Origin: Streptomyces sp. SID8374
Lineage (GTDB): Bacteria; Actinomycetota; Actinomycetes; Streptomycetales; Streptomycetaceae
Length of the DNA: 64,000 bases
Direction of reading: 5' to 3'
Assembly: GCF_009865135.1 (NCBI RefSeq)
Contig: NZ_WWGH01000001.1
Span: forward strand, 2,294,001-2,358,000
Part shown: positions 27,601 to 34,164 of the stretch, one piece after another
How the letters are laid out: each line of letters opens with the position of its first letter
Position numbering within the stretch: the stretch's first letter is position 1
Position numbers and translations under genes: made by a program
Notes under the pieces: generated by a model
The model's input: the letters and a program-made list of their open reading frames with translations, nothing else
Databases searched by the model: none
Told to the model about the DNA's origin: nothing

Positions 27601-27822
27601 ACCGACTCACCGCTGGTCCAGGCCTCCGCCGAACTGGACCGGGCCCGCACGCTCGCCGCCCTCGGCCGCACGGCTGACGCGGTGGCGGCGGCCCGGAGCG
27701 CCGGGCAGCACTTCGCGGACAAGGGGCACCTGCCGGGAACCCGCCGGGTGGCGGCCTTCCTCAGGACGCACACAGGACCCACAGCCATGGCCACGACGAG
27801 CACGACGAGGGAAGGGAGCTGA
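24658..27822 (+). CDS. class III adenylate/guanylate cyclase fused to AAA ATPase and TPR region
   Basis: A 1,054-residue protein. A zinc ribbon (Cys3, Cys6, Cys17, Cys20) starts it. A class III nucleotidyl cyclase domain follows (about residues 43-220) with metal aspartates in VLFCDLVGSTAL and FIGDAVMAVFG. An AAA-type ATPase comes next, with Walker A GEAGIGKTRLVREW (about residue 270) and Walker B VVLVLDDWHAA. The second half is TPR-like helices. This is the layout of large cyclase/ATPase regulators that sense a signal and make cAMP or cGMP. It lies in the radical SAM operon, 122 bp after the peptide gene and 3 bp before the subtilase gene. A regulatory or sensory role for the module is inferred. 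Confidence 0.85.
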   Translation: MTCPSCRQELPSTARFCSSCGTPCAGPAVAAPAPVPPPPAEDERKPVTVLFCDLVGSTALSGVLDPETLRTVTLRYFEAMSEQIVARGGTPEKFIGDAVMAVFGVPVVREDDARRALAAALGMRRALDALNEELHASLGIRLTTRVGVNTGQVVAGSDATARQALVSGEVVNIAARLEQNAGPGEIFIGPQTLLAAGPTVRAEPTGPLRLKGKRESVEAYRLLALGADDPELLRRFDAPFVGRTTELGALTGALAESVREDRPVLLRVTGEAGIGKTRLVREWLALHGGAGSFTYGAGRCRTYGDHGTLAPLADAVRSLLPPAHAPGDEAVEDAMALLTGGLLRDGTPNAPFEDMCAALTVVLTRTARTRPVVLVLDDWHAAAPLLVRTVDRLTGGSGPARTLVICAGRPEEEPADGKQGHLQLTGLPREEAARLAAGLARIDGRPAPADDRLLARSEGNPLYLEQLLIDDRAAAPAPEGELPPTLQALLGARIGALARAERGVVDLAAVIGREFAAAELVRLELAVRTAERPGSALPAAPQDPGRVDEALAALARRRLVEPAPSGDGESSAYRFSSGLVHEVAYASLSKRAKAERHAWAAELPSVERTGDGAVGGHLERAYRYRAELGLLDDRARSLRDRAAAALGRAGAQAAARSDLHWAHGLLERAVELRPDAARAVLGLGEVRVALGRTEEGAELLRTVRDLTTAPVESAHARLALAVLDPAARPGPAATARAVLPVFEAAGDAVGRARAHLRLAQQLQQSGRHEEAERDHARALEHAVAAGAEPERAGALGAIGISLWRGPVPVPDAVERCRALLAAHGSGRPTVRVTLNCPLAVLYGLQDRADEAYACLAEAERLAGTLGFAEAEVFLPVFRATVEALLGREAEALALLVRADAAARRMGAAGMRTALALDAARLELDAGSEDRAVEWLAGIGDTSALSRADAVDLEGLRARLAATARPDEALHHADRAQRASLLTDSPLVQASAELDRARTLAALGRTADAVAAARSAGQHFADKGHLPGTRRVAAFLRTHTGPTAMATTSTTREGS

Positions 27823-27825
27823 CCG

Positions 27826-28743
27826 ATGGGCGCCACGGAGACCACGGCGACAGCCGGGACGAGGGCCGCGCCCGGGCAGGGCCTCACCTGGAGCCTGCGC
27901 GGGCGCGGCCCCGAGGACGTGCCCGTACTGGGCGACCCGGGGCCACCGGGCGGGCACCCCGCCGGGCCCGCCCTGGGGCGCGGCGTACGCGTCTGCGTCG
28001 TGGACTCGGGGGTGGAGCGCGACCATCCGCTGGTCGGCGAACCGGCCGCCTCCTGGGTGGTCGTCAAGGACGGGGAGAGCGGCGAGATCACGGTGGAGCC
28101 GACGACCACCGGCGACACCTGCGGCCACGGGACCGCGTGCGCGGGCATCATCCGCCGGACCGCGCCGGAGTGCGAGATCCACAGCGTACGGGTGCTGGGC
28201 GAGCGGTTCTCCGGCACCGGGGACATCCTGATGGCGGGGCTGCGCTGGGCGGTGGAGCAGCGCTTCGACGTGGTGAACCTGAGCCTGTCGACCACCCGCA
28301 CCCGGTTCGCGCAGGAGCTGCACTCCCTCGCGGACAGCGCCTACTTCGCCCGTACGGTGATCGTCGCCTCGGCCCACAACACCCCGGTGGAGAGCTTCCC
28401 TTGGCGGTTCGCCTCGGTGATCTCCGTCGGCAGCCACCAGGAGGACGACCCCGACCTCCACCTCTACAACCCGTCCCCGCCCGTGGAGTTCTTCGGGCCG
28501 GGCCAGAACGTCACCGTGCCGTGGCTGGGCGGCCGGACGATCCGCACCACCGGGAACAGCTTCGCCACGCCGTACGTCGCCGGGCTCTGCGCCCGCATCC
28601 TCTCGGCCCACCCCCGGATGACGGCCTTCCAGCTCAAGAACGCCCTTTATCTGTCGGCGGCCAATGTGCGGCACGAGCCGGCCGCCGCGCACCCGCGTCC
28701 CTCAACAGCGGCAGGAGACAACCGCGATGACTCCGAAGACTGA
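27826..28743 (+). CDS. S8 family (subtilisin-like) serine peptidase, cytoplasmic
   Basis: A 305-residue subtilase with a complete catalytic triad: Asp60 (CVVDSGVE), His101 (CGHGTACAG) and Ser245 (TGNSFATPYVAG). There is no signal peptide and little prodomain, so it probably acts inside the cell, unlike most Streptomyces subtilases. It follows the cyclase gene by 3 bp and overlaps the GAF gene by 17 bp. In RiPP operons such proteases often remove leader peptides, so it may mature the 76-residue peptide or, less directly, the neighbouring lanthipeptides, which have no dedicated protease. That role is inference. Confidence 0.85.
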   Translation: MGATETTATAGTRAAPGQGLTWSLRGRGPEDVPVLGDPGPPGGHPAGPALGRGVRVCVVDSGVERDHPLVGEPAASWVVVKDGESGEITVEPTTTGDTCGHGTACAGIIRRTAPECEIHSVRVLGERFSGTGDILMAGLRWAVEQRFDVVNLSLSTTRTRFAQELHSLADSAYFARTVIVASAHNTPVESFPWRFASVISVGSHQEDDPDLHLYNPSPPVEFFGPGQNVTVPWLGGRTIRTTGNSFATPYVAGLCARILSAHPRMTAFQLKNALYLSAANVRHEPAAAHPRPSTAAGDNRDDSED

Positions 28744-29326
28744 ATCCGCCCCCACCGCCTCCCCGTTCACCCCTGCCGACGCGCCCCGCGGCGAGCTGCT
28801 CCAGTCGGTCGTCGACGTGGCCCGGGCCATCTTCGGCGCGGCGGCCAGCTCGGTCCTCCTGCTGGACGAGGAGGCGGACGAGCTGGTCTTCCAGGCGGTC
28901 TCCGGGGAGGGCCAGGAGTTCCTGGTGGGCCGCCGGTTCCCGGCCGGGCGGGGCATCGCCGGCTGGGTGGCGACCTCGGGCGAGCCGATGGTGGTGGACG
29001 ACCTGGCCGACGACCCGTCCTTCGACCGCTCGCTGGCCGAGTCGACGGCGTATGTCCCGAACTCTTTGATGGCGGCCCCGCTGATCAGCGACGCCCGCGT
29101 CCTCGGCGTCCTGGAGGTGCTGGACGCGTCCCCGCAGGCCCGGTCCGGCGTGCGGGAGCTGGACCTGCTGGCGATGTTCGCCCGCCAGGCGGCGGCGGCC
29201 CTGCGGGTGGTCACCCCGGAGCCGGTGGCGCCGGTCTCCCCCGGGCGGGCGCTGGCGGGCGCGGAGCGCGAGGACGCGCTGCGGCTGCTCGGTAGCCTGG
29301 AGCAGGTGCTGCGGGGCACCGCATAG
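28727..29326 (+). CDS. GAF domain-containing protein
   Basis: A 199-residue protein starting ATG 28727 inside the end of the subtilase gene, behind GGCAGGAGAC. A single GAF domain covers about residues 22-165, with LLQSVVDVARAIFGAAASS, GRGIAGWVATSGEPMVV and APLISDARVLGVLEV. GAF domains bind cyclic nucleotides, haem or other small ligands, which fits the cyclase two genes upstream. No output domain is attached, only a short helical tail, so it may be a binding partner of another protein. Last gene of the radical SAM operon. Confidence 0.8.
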   Translation: MTPKTESAPTASPFTPADAPRGELLQSVVDVARAIFGAAASSVLLLDEEADELVFQAVSGEGQEFLVGRRFPAGRGIAGWVATSGEPMVVDDLADDPSFDRSLAESTAYVPNSLMAAPLISDARVLGVLEVLDASPQARSGVRELDLLAMFARQAAAALRVVTPEPVAPVSPGRALAGAEREDALRLLGSLEQVLRGTA

Positions 29327-29402
29327 GGGCCCGCACGGCGGGCAGGAGCCGGGGGAAGGCGCCGGACCCGCTCCCGCGCGGCCACGATGGAAGGACACGC
29401 AC

Positions 29403-30191
29403 GTGAAGCTCGCTTTCTCCACTCTCGGGGTGCCGGGGATGCCGGTGGCCGAGGTCGTACGGCTCGCCGCCGAGCACGGTTACCGGGGCGTGGAGCTGCG
29501 CGCCCACCCCGAGGAGCCCGTGCACCCGGGGCTCTCGTCGCTGGAGCGGGCCGATGTGGTCGAGGCGTTCAAGGCGGCCGGGGTGGAGATCCTGACCGTG
29601 GCCGGGTACGTCCAGGTGGCGTCCGAGGGCGACGACGAGGCGGTCTCCGCCGAGCTGGCCGAGCTGGTGAAGCTGGCCCGGGACCTGGGCGCGCGGTACG
29701 TCCGGGTCTTCCCCGGCGGCGGCGACCAGGACCCGGCGGACGCCGACGCGACGGCCGCCCGCCGCCTGGGTTCGGCCGCCCCGGCCGCCGCCGACATGGG
29801 CGTGAGCATCCTCCTGGAGACCCACGACACGCACCGCGCGGGCGCCGACGTGGCCCGGATCGTGGGCACGGTCGGCCACCCCAGGATCGGCGCCATCTGG
29901 GACGTCCTGCACACCTGGCTGTCCGGCGAGGAGCCCTCCGCGAGCCACGCGGTGCTGGCCCCGCACCTCGGCTACGTACAGGTGAAGGACGTCGCGTCGG
30001 CGGACGACCTCACCCCGCTGCCCCTGGGCGCGGGGGTGCTGCCGCTGGCCGACTGCCTGGAGCCGCTGGCCCCGGAGACGTGGGTGTGCTGGGAGTACGA
30101 GAAGCGCTGGCACCCGGGTGCGGCGGAGCTGCCGGGGCTGCTGAGCGCGGGGCGGGAGCACTTGCTGCGGCTGGGGGCGCCGAAGGGGTAG
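29403..30191 (+). CDS. sugar phosphate isomerase/epimerase family protein
   Basis: A 262-residue TIM barrel starting GTG 29403 behind GGAAGGA (KLAFSTLGVPGMPVAE). Family features are GYRGVELRAHPEE, the metal-binding Glu in ILLETHDTHRA, GAIWDVLHTW, VQVKDV and the terminal WEYEKRWHP. It belongs to the same superfamily as the isomerase at 4931-5764 but is only distantly similar to it. It follows the GAF gene by 76 bp on the same strand, so it may be read through from the operon, though its metabolic role looks unrelated. Its last 182 bp are overlapped on the other strand by the EamA frame. Confidence 0.85.
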   Translation: MKLAFSTLGVPGMPVAEVVRLAAEHGYRGVELRAHPEEPVHPGLSSLERADVVEAFKAAGVEILTVAGYVQVASEGDDEAVSAELAELVKLARDLGARYVRVFPGGGDQDPADADATAARRLGSAAPAAADMGVSILLETHDTHRAGADVARIVGTVGHPRIGAIWDVLHTWLSGEEPSASHAVLAPHLGYVQVKDVASADDLTPLPLGAGVLPLADCLEPLAPETWVCWEYEKRWHPGAAELPGLLSAGREHLLRLGAPKG

Positions 30192-31116
30192 GGCGCGGGG
30201 GTGGGGGCGTCGAAGCGGTGAGCCGTACGGTTCCGGGCGCCGATGAAGTCGTACGCCGCCCCCGCCCTCCTCCCAGCGACGTCAGCGCCACCCCGCCCAC
30301 CAGCAGCACCGCCGCGCACCACCGCGGCGGGCTCACCGACTCGCCCAGGAACAGGGCGGCCGAGGACATCCCGAAGACCGGGACCAGCAGGGTGAACGGG
30401 GCCACGGACGAGGCCGGGTGGTGGCGGAGCAGGAAGCCCCAGGCGCCGAAGCCGAACACCGTGCTGACCCAGGCGATGAACAGGATGATCGCCACCCCGC
30501 TCCAGTCCAGCGCGGCAAGGGCCGCCGCGTCTCGGTCCCAGCCCTCGAAGAGGAGGGAGAGGCCGAGCAGCGGCAGGACGGGCACGGCGGAGACCCAGAC
30601 CATGAAGGCGAGCGCGTCCGGCGGGGCGGCCCGGCGGGTCAGCACATTGGAGACGCCCCAGCAGGCCGCCGCCGCGACGACCAGCACGAACGCCAGGAGC
30701 GGCCCGCCCGCGCCTTCGTCCACGGCGGCCGCCCCGATGCCCGCCAGCGCGATCGCCATGCCCGCGACCCGTGCCCGGCCGGGGCGTTCGGAGAGGGCGA
30801 GGGCGGCGAACAGGGCGGTGAAGACGGCCTGGACCTGGAGGACCAGGGAGGAGAGCCCGGCGGGCATCCCCTGGTCCATCCCGATGAACAGCAGCCCGAA
30901 CTTCCCCACCCCGAGCGCGAGCCCCACCCCGATGACCCACTTCCAGGCGACGCCGGGCCGCCCGACCAGGAACACGGCGGGCAGGGCGGCGGCGAGGAAG
31001 CGCAGGGCGGAGAAGAGCAGCGGCGGGAAGTGGCCGAGGCCGACCTCGATCACGACGAAGTTCACGCCCCAGACGGCGGCGATCAGCACGGCCAGGGCGA
31101 TGTGGAGTGGACGCAT
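30010..31116 (-). CDS. EamA family (DMT superfamily) transporter with an antisense-overlapping tail
   Basis: A 368-residue frame. The first about 295 residues form two EamA repeats with ten membrane helices (MRPLHIALAVLIAAVWGVNF, then the second repeat near FVLVVAAAACWGVSNVLTRR). They resemble YdcZ/RhaT-type metabolite exporters, often for amino acids or their derivatives. The helices end at GGVALTSLGGG. About 70 Pro/Ala/Ser-rich residues then follow because no stop occurs until 30010, inside the convergent isomerase gene. Normal family length is about 300. The tail may be real but unstructured, or the result of a lost stop codon. Divergent from a LysR regulator. Confidence 0.8.
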   Translation of the reverse strand: MRPLHIALAVLIAAVWGVNFVVIEVGLGHFPPLLFSALRFLAAALPAVFLVGRPGVAWKWVIGVGLALGVGKFGLLFIGMDQGMPAGLSSLVLQVQAVFTALFAALALSERPGRARVAGMAIALAGIGAAAVDEGAGGPLLAFVLVVAAAACWGVSNVLTRRAAPPDALAFMVWVSAVPVLPLLGLSLLFEGWDRDAAALAALDWSGVAIILFIAWVSTVFGFGAWGFLLRHHPASSVAPFTLLVPVFGMSSAALFLGESVSPPRWCAAVLLVGGVALTSLGGGRGRRTTSSAPGTVRLTASTPPPPRPTPSAPPAAASAPAPRSAAPAAPPHPGASASRTPSTPTSPGPAAPGSRPAAAPPRPGAAG

Positions 31117-31219
31117 GGACCGAGCTTCGGACAGGGCGACCGTGTAGCACCAGCGCGGATTTCTTCATGGTGGAATTGAGCGCTGCTAACGAATCCCCTC
31201 CCCTCCCCACGAGGTCACG

Positions 31220-32128
31220 GTGCTCGATCTGTCCCGGCTGCGCGCCCTGCACGCCGTCTTTGTCCACGGTTCCGTCGCGGGCGCCGCCACCGCGCTGGGC
31301 TACACCCCGTCCGCCGTCTCCCAGCAGATCACCAAGCTGGAGCGGGAGACCCGGACCACCCTGCTGGAGCGGCGGGGCCGTGGTGTCTCACTGACCGAGG
31401 AGGCGCTCCATCTGGTGGACGCGGCCCGGCAGTTGCTGGCCATCGTGGAGCGGACCGAGACGGTGCTGGAGGAGCGCCGGGGGCTGCCGACGGGCCGGCT
31501 GACCGTCGGCGCGTTCGCCTCGGCGGCGCGCGGGCTGCTGCCCGGGGTGCTGGCGGAGCTGGGCCGGGACCATCCGGCGCTGGACGTGCGGCTGGACGAG
31601 GTGGACCCGCACCTCTCGGTCGACCTGGTGGCCAAGGGCGTCATCGACCTGGCCGTCGCCCATGACTGGGACATCGCCCCGCTGCCCGCCCCGGACGGCC
31701 TGGCCCAGGCGGTGATCGGCCTGGACCGGTGCGATCTGCTGGTCCCGGCGGGCCATCCGCTGGCCGGGCGGGAGGCGGTGCGGCGCGAGGAGCTGGCGCG
31801 GGAGCGGTGGATCTGCCAGCCGCCGGGAACGGTGTGCCACGACTGGCTGACCCGGACGCTGCGTACGGCGGGGTACGAGCCCGACATCCGGCACCGGGCC
31901 GAGGAGAACCACACCCAACTCGCCCTGGTGGCGGCCGGACTGGGCGTCGCGATGATCCCCCGGCTCGGGCGCGGGACGCTGCCGGCCGGGGTGGTGGCGG
32001 TGCGGCTGGACCCCGTACCGGAGCGGCGGCTGTACGCGCTGTGGCGTACGGAGGCGGCCCGGCGCCCGGCGATCACGGCGGCGGTCTCCGCGCTCCAGGC
32101 CCATGGGGCGGCGGCCGGGCTGGAGTGA
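31220..32128 (+). CDS. LysR-family transcriptional regulator
   Basis: A 302-residue protein starting GTG 31220. The N-terminal winged helix has LRALHAVFVHGSVAGAATAL, then YTPSAVSQQITKLE. The LysR effector-binding domain follows (GRLTVGAFASAARGLLPGVL; VAAGLGVAMIPRLG). It is divergent from the EamA transporter gene across 103 bp, the usual LysR-target arrangement, so it probably controls that exporter in response to the exported metabolite. An AT-richer stretch (AATTGAGCGCTGCTAAC, about 31175-31191) in the gap could be the operator. Confidence 0.88.
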   Translation: MLDLSRLRALHAVFVHGSVAGAATALGYTPSAVSQQITKLERETRTTLLERRGRGVSLTEEALHLVDAARQLLAIVERTETVLEERRGLPTGRLTVGAFASAARGLLPGVLAELGRDHPALDVRLDEVDPHLSVDLVAKGVIDLAVAHDWDIAPLPAPDGLAQAVIGLDRCDLLVPAGHPLAGREAVRREELARERWICQPPGTVCHDWLTRTLRTAGYEPDIRHRAEENHTQLALVAAGLGVAMIPRLGRGTLPAGVVAVRLDPVPERRLYALWRTEAARRPAITAAVSALQAHGAAAGLE

Positions 32129-32196
32129 GCACCGGGGGTCGCCCGGGGCGGACCACCCCTTCGCGCGCGTGTCGTTCCCGGTCCGCTCCCGCCCTC

Positions 32197-32247
32197 TTGA
32201 CCGAAAGTTACTTTCCCTATATCCGTATCATCTTGGAAGTTTCTTTC
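32197..32247 (+). promoter_or_regulatory. promoter with paired GAAAGT-ACTTTC operators for the GH3 gene
   Basis: TTGACC (32197-32202) is a good -35 box and TATATC (32218-32223) a possible -10. GAAAGTTACTTTC at 32203-32215 is a perfect dyad (6-bp arms, one centre base) between them. GGAAGTTTCTTTC at 32235-32247 is a second, one-mismatch copy 32 bp downstream. Two in-phase sites over the promoter suggest repression, perhaps by an amino-sugar-responsive regulator. Confidence 0.55.
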
Positions 32248-32266
32248 AGCCAGGGAAGGAGCTCAC

Positions 32267-34099
32267 GTGCCCCACCGCACCTCACGACGCACCCTCCTCA
32301 CCGCCACCGCCGCCGCCACGGCCGCCGCGGCCACCGGCGTCCTCCCCCTCGCCGCCACCGCCTCCGCGCACCCCACGAACCCCTCCACCGACCGCCGGCT
32401 GCGGCGGATCATCGCCGGGATGAGCCTGGAGGAGAAGGTCGGCCAGCTCTTCGTGATGCGGGTCTACGGGCACTCCGCCACCGACCCCGACCGGGCCGAC
32501 ATCGACGCGAACCTCAAGGAGATCGGGGTCCGTACCGCCGCCGAGCTGGTCTCGACCTACCACGTCGGCGGGATCATCTACTTCTCCTGGGCCCACAACA
32601 CCCGCGACCCGCACCAGATCGCCGACCTCTCCAACGGCATCCAGCAGGCCGCCCTCACCACCCGCTCCCGCATCCCGCTGCTCATCTCCACCGACCAGGA
32701 ACACGGCATCGTCTGCCGCGTCGGCGCGCCCGCCACCCTGCTGCCGGGCGCGATGGCCCTCGGCGCGGGCGGCTCGCGCTCCGACACCCGGCGGGCGGCC
32801 TGGATCGCGGGCGCCGAGCTGGCCGCGCTCGGCATCAACCAGAACTACGCGCCCGACGCCGACGTCAACGTCAATCCGGCCAACCCGGTCATCGGCGTAC
32901 GCTCCTTCGGCTCCGACCCCGAGTCGGTGGCCGAGCTGGTCGCGGCGCAGGTGAAGGGGTATCAGAGCGCCGGGGTCGCGGCCACCGCCAAGCACTTCCC
33001 CGGCCACGGCGACACCAGCACCGACAGCCACACCGGGCTGCCCGTCATCGAACACACCCGGCAGGAGTGGGAGGAGCTGGACGCGCCGCCGTTCCGGGCG
33101 GCGGTCCGGGCCCGTATCGACTCGGTCATGACCGCGCACATCGTGGTCCCGGCCCTCGACCCGTCCGAGGACCCGGCCACCCTCTCCCGGCCGATCCTCA
33201 CCGGCATCCTCCGCGAGGAGCTGGGCTACGACGGGGTGGTGGTCACGGACTCGCTCGGCATGGAGGGCGTACGCACGAAGTACGGCGACGACCGCGTCCC
33301 GGTCCTCGCGCTGCTGGCGGGGGTGGACCAGCTGCTCAACCCGCCGAACCTCTCGGTCGCGTGGAACGCTGTCCTGGAGGCGGTCCGGGGCGGCGAGATC
33401 AGCGAGGCCCGGATCGACGCGTCCATCCTGCGGATCCTGCGGCTCAAGACCAGACTGGGCCTGTTCCGCGACCCGTTCGTCAGCGGCCGGGAGGTCGACC
33501 GCACGGTCGGCATCCGCAAGCACCTCCTGGACGCCGACCGGATCGCCGAGCGCACGACGACCCTGCTCGCCGACCCCGGCGCCCTGCTCCCGCTCTCCCG
33601 CCGCAGCCGACGACGGCTGCTCGTGGTGGGCGCCGACCCGGCCTCCCCGTCCGGTACGACGGGCCCGCCGACCACCACGCTGGCGGGCGCCTTCACCGAA
33701 CTGGGCTTCGGCACCACGGCGTTGTCCACCGGCACGGCCCCGGACCAGGCGAAGATCGCCGAAGCGGTCGCCGCCGCACAGGGCAGGGACGCGGTGGTCG
33801 TGGCCACGTACAACATCACGGCGGGCAGCACCCAACTCGCCCTCGTCGACGCCCTCGTGGCGACAGGCGTCCCGGTGGTCGCGGTCGCGATCCGCAACCC
33901 GTACGACGCCGCCCACCTCACCGGCCGGGGGGTGGCCGCGGTCCTGGCGTCCTACTCCTGGACGGACGTCGAACTCCGCGCCGCCGCCCGGGTGATCGCG
34001 GGCCGCTCCGCTCCGGAGGGCCGGCTCCCGGTCCCGGTCCAGCGGGCGGACGACCCGGCGCGGGTGCTGTACCCGGTGGGCCACGGGCTGTCGTACTAG
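32267..34099 (+). CDS. Tat-exported GH3 family beta-N-acetylhexosaminidase (NagZ-like)
   Basis: A 610-residue protein starting GTG 32267 behind AAGGAG. The N-terminus HRTSRRTLLTATAAAT is a twin-arginine signal. The GH3 barrel follows (about residues 45-390). KHFPGHGDTSTDSH contains the His/Asp pair that NagZ-type enzymes use as general acid/base, and VVVTDSLGM carries the nucleophilic Asp (about residue 327). A C-terminal alpha/beta domain completes it. It likely removes terminal N-acetylglucosamine from chitin-derived or muropeptide glycans outside the cell. Two GAAAGT-type operators cover its promoter. It is convergent with the S37 peptidase, separated by a shared hairpin. Confidence 0.9.
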   Translation: MPHRTSRRTLLTATAAATAAAATGVLPLAATASAHPTNPSTDRRLRRIIAGMSLEEKVGQLFVMRVYGHSATDPDRADIDANLKEIGVRTAAELVSTYHVGGIIYFSWAHNTRDPHQIADLSNGIQQAALTTRSRIPLLISTDQEHGIVCRVGAPATLLPGAMALGAGGSRSDTRRAAWIAGAELAALGINQNYAPDADVNVNPANPVIGVRSFGSDPESVAELVAAQVKGYQSAGVAATAKHFPGHGDTSTDSHTGLPVIEHTRQEWEELDAPPFRAAVRARIDSVMTAHIVVPALDPSEDPATLSRPILTGILREELGYDGVVVTDSLGMEGVRTKYGDDRVPVLALLAGVDQLLNPPNLSVAWNAVLEAVRGGEISEARIDASILRILRLKTRLGLFRDPFVSGREVDRTVGIRKHLLDADRIAERTTTLLADPGALLPLSRRSRRRLLVVGADPASPSGTTGPPTTTLAGAFTELGFGTTALSTGTAPDQAKIAEAVAAAQGRDAVVVATYNITAGSTQLALVDALVATGVPVVAVAIRNPYDAAHLTGRGVAAVLASYSWTDVELRAAARVIAGRSAPEGRLPVPVQRADDPARVLYPVGHGLSY

Positions 34100-34118
34100 C
34101 GGCTGCCGCCAAAGCGTT

Positions 34119-34154
34119 GTGCCCGCCGGCTCCTGTCACGGAATCGGCGGGCAC
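34119..34154. terminator. bidirectional terminator
   Basis: GTGCCCGCCG (34119-34128) and CGGCGGGCAC (34145-34154) form a perfect 10-bp stem between the convergent GH3 and S37 genes, so it serves both strands. Confidence 0.75.
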
Positions 34155-34164
34155 AGGCGGTCGC

